A stretch of 6,872 nucleotides of DNA from an uncultured Dorea sp. (GTDB lineage Bacteria > Bacillota_A > Clostridia > Lachnospirales > Lachnospiraceae), in the NCBI GenBank assembly GCA_948468495.1, contig CAOKJI010000090.1, positions 1 through 6,872 on the forward strand, written 5' to 3'. The number at the start of each line of letters is the position of its first letter. Within the stretch, counting starts at the first letter, position 1. Below the pieces are notes generated by a model. It searched no databases, was not told the DNA's origin, and was given only the letters and a program-made list of their open reading frames with translations. The position numbers were made by a program, and so were the translations under genes. This document shows, one piece after another, positions 5,445 through 6,872 of the stretch.

Positions 5445-6143
5445 TCATGATAATGATTCCCTTTTTTGCCGCTGGACTGCAAATATATTCTGTATAATCT
5501 GCTTTTGATCGTCTTCCGTCAACTCCAAAAACTGGCATCCATATTCATATTTCTGGTCGTCTTTTTCTATCACACGCAACACCTGGCTATACATCACAGA
5601 CTCCGGCCTGTCCTCCAGCAATCTGACTTTTAAGAGGAATTTATCACCCTCGTGGTATCTGTATCCTGAGCTGATACAAGCCCCTCCTACACTGATGTTC
5701 AGCATCTTACAGGGCTTTTCTCCCATTTCCAGCCCACTGAACATCGTAACAGTAGCGTCAAGGTCTGTAGAAAGACGAAAAAAAGCACGGTCATTTCCAA
5801 TTCGGACCACCGTCAATTCATCAACCTGCCATATATGTTTCGGCATGGGCGTAATAACGCCCTCCATATAAACCGCCTTCTTATCATGATCGCTATACCC
5901 TCGTATTCTGACATGAAGAGGCTCCTCTTTCTGAGGAACCTCTATCTCAGAATACTGGTGCAATTCCGCTTTGCTTCCATGTACTCCCAGTAATTTCGCC
6001 ACAAAAAGCAGTTGTCCCTCAAAAGTCGATACCTCGACGCGCATCCCCGAATAAATCTCAAATTCCGCTGCTCCGCCTGCTTCTTTACTTTCCTGAGACT
6101 GCTGCTCTTTCACTCTCTTGCCAAATAGATTAAATAAATTCAC
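5445..6143 (-). CDS. PilZ-domain cyclic di-GMP receptor protein (YcgR-like)
   Basis: A 232-residue cytoplasmic protein with no signal peptide or membrane segment. Residues of about 30-110 look like the beta-rich N-terminal domain found in YcgR/YpfA-type proteins. The C-terminal PilZ domain (about 115-222) carries both c-di-GMP binding signatures: RxxxR as RAFFR at 119-123 and NxSxxG as NISVGG at 149-154. It also has the late GxxF of YGCQF at about 202-205. Binding of c-di-GMP is therefore well supported. The output (for example flagellar braking, or control of exopolysaccharide) cannot be read from sequence. The start is GTG at 6143, chosen because GGAGGAG lies 5 bases upstream; the overlapping ATG at 6147 is out of frame and soon meets a stop. 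It lies directly downstream of the diguanylate cyclase, with no promoter visible between them. The stop codon falls within an imperfectly placed AT-rich inverted repeat (5442-5459), probably chance. Confidence 0.94.
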   Translation of the reverse strand: MNLFNLFGKRVKEQQSQESKEAGGAAEFEIYSGMRVEVSTFEGQLLFVAKLLGVHGSKAELHQYSEIEVPQKEEPLHVRIRGYSDHDKKAVYMEGVITPMPKHIWQVDELTVVRIGNDRAFFRLSTDLDATVTMFSGLEMGEKPCKMLNISVGGACISSGYRYHEGDKFLLKVRLLEDRPESVMYSQVLRVIEKDDQKYEYGCQFLELTEDDQKQIIQNIFAVQRQKRESLS

Positions 6144-6148
6144 ACATT

Positions 6149-6155
6149 CTCCTCC
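6149..6155 (-). promoter_or_regulatory. Ribosome binding site of the PilZ gene, fixing a GTG start
   Basis: GGAGGAG on the minus strand lies 5 bases before the GTG at 6143. It decides between this GTG and the out-of-frame ATG at 6147, which sits too close to the site and opens only a very short frame. Confidence 0.8.
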
Positions 6156-6185
6156 GATTCAAACCGCTCTAATCCGCTTACAGCA

Positions 6186-6872
6186 TTAGCAACGCCGTTC
6201 CCATAACTGCTTCATCCGCTCATCAGCCCAAACAACCATATTCCGGCCATTTCTCTTTGCATCGTACAGCATCGTATCTGCAACTTTTAGATAAAAGTCG
6301 TAGGAGCTCTCCCTTCCAGGTAAAACGGTAACGCCTCCCACGCTGACCGTAACCCACTTAGATACGGACGGGTCGTGAGGAATCTGTAAATTCTCTATCG
6401 CCTGCCGGATTCTTTTTAGATGTTCAAACATCTCTTCCGAGTCATTTCCCATAGAAAACGCTACAAATTCTTCGCCGCCATAGCGGGCGAGAAAGTCTGT
6501 GCTGCGCTGTAAGTAGGAAGCTGCCGTTTGGGCTACTGAAGCGATTACTTTATCCCCGGCAGGATGGCCAAACATATCATTATATGCTTTGAACCGGTCA
6601 ATGTCAAACATAAAAATAGAAAACGGTACATGCAGACGAATCGCTTCATTCCATCTTCTAATGCTATATTCTTCATACTTGCGTCTGTTAGCAATACCCG
6701 TAAGCTGATCCGTCATGGACTGCTGCTCAACTTGTCTGCGATATTGATATAGCTTGATATGCGTATTCACCCTAGCCTTGACAATCAATGCATTAAATGG
6801 TTTCGCGATATAATCGACAGCGCCTAAAATAAGCCCGCGCTGTTCGCTTGTTACATCAGAAAGGCTGGTAAT
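6186..6872 (-). CDS. Response regulator with GGDEF diguanylate cyclase domain (5' end outside window)
   Basis: Predicted to make cyclic di-GMP from two GTP under control of a phosphorylated receiver domain. The frame is open to the window edge, giving 228 visible residues; the TTG at 6788 is internal, not the start. Visible residues 1-28 are the end of a receiver (REC) domain: a Thr-Ser at the switch position and the conserved Lys-Pro of DYIAKPF at about residues 20-26. A short helical linker leads to the GGDEF domain, beginning with MTDQLTGIANRR at about 53-64, the metal-binding FDIDRFKAYND near 89-99, and the active-site loop GGEEF at 132-136. RSTD at 123-126 sits exactly five residues before GGEEF, the position of the RxxD inhibitory site in PleD, so product feedback inhibition is expected. 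The domain order is PleD-like, with at least one receiver. The gene ends 42 bases before the PilZ gene, which suggests co-transcription. The phospho-acceptor Asp is not visible. The sensor kinase is unknown. Confidence 0.95.
   Translation of the reverse strand: MTSLSDVTSEQRGLILGAVDYIAKPFNALIVKARVNTHIKLYQYRRQVEQQSMTDQLTGIANRRKYEEYSIRRWNEAIRLHVPFSIFMFDIDRFKAYNDMFGHPAGDKVIASVAQTAASYLQRSTDFLARYGGEEFVAFSMGNDSEEMFEHLKRIRQAIENLQIPHDPSVSKWVTVSVGGVTVLPGRESSYDFYLKVADTMLYDAKRNGRNMVVWADERMKQLWERRC

Noticed and set aside
5442..5459. Inverted repeat GAATCAT-GATA-ATGATTC around the PilZ stop codon, considered as a terminator.
   Set aside because: The stem is AT-rich and only 7 bases, with no U-tract after it, and the next gene starts 40 bases on. 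It is probably chance.
1..6872. Mobile element, prophage, CRISPR array, toxin-antitoxin or tRNA gene.
   Set aside because: I saw no transposase or integrase motifs, no terminal inverted repeats with target duplications, no regularly spaced repeats, and no tRNA-like cloverleaf. Gene content and spacing look like ordinary chromosome.

Overview
The window looks chromosomal and comes from a Gram-positive Clostridia. Family Lachnospiraceae is the most likely source. This rests on the style of the proteins, on strong GGAGG-type ribosome binding sites, on a Bacillota-type sigma-A promoter, and on two proteins of unknown function (a helix-turn-helix protein with a long acidic linker, and a bipartite protein beside tadA) that resemble families I associate with Lachnospiraceae. 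The genus cannot be fixed from sequence reading alone. All seven genes lie on the minus strand, so transcription runs from high to low coordinates. I see no insertion sequence, prophage gene, CRISPR array or tRNA.

Right part (6872 down to 4706): three closely spaced genes with gaps of about 40 bases. They are a response regulator with a GGDEF diguanylate cyclase domain (its 5' end lies outside the window), a PilZ-domain c-di-GMP receptor, and an Sfp-type 4'-phosphopantetheinyl transferase. The first two form a local c-di-GMP writer and reader pair. The transferase appears to be co-transcribed. A GC-rich hairpin follows its stop codon.

Middle (4705 to 4394): the only long non-coding stretch, 312 bases. 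It holds the hairpin, a near-consensus extended -10 sigma-A promoter, and a leader of about 200 nt with five consecutive potential stem-loops that ends in a strong Shine-Dalgarno. This leader is the most interesting undescribed element in the window. I could not match it to a riboswitch class I know.

Left part (4393 to 46): the promoter and leader drive a 422-residue protein with an N-terminal helix-turn-helix, followed 6 bases later by dgt (dNTP triphosphohydrolase). After a gap of 84 bases come a 338-residue protein of unknown function and then tadA (tRNA adenosine deaminase). In Bacillus, tadA is followed by the SRP RNA gene and dnaX, so the left edge may be the approach to the same block. 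The left cluster mixes nucleotide-pool control (dgt), decoding (tadA) and two uncharacterised proteins.
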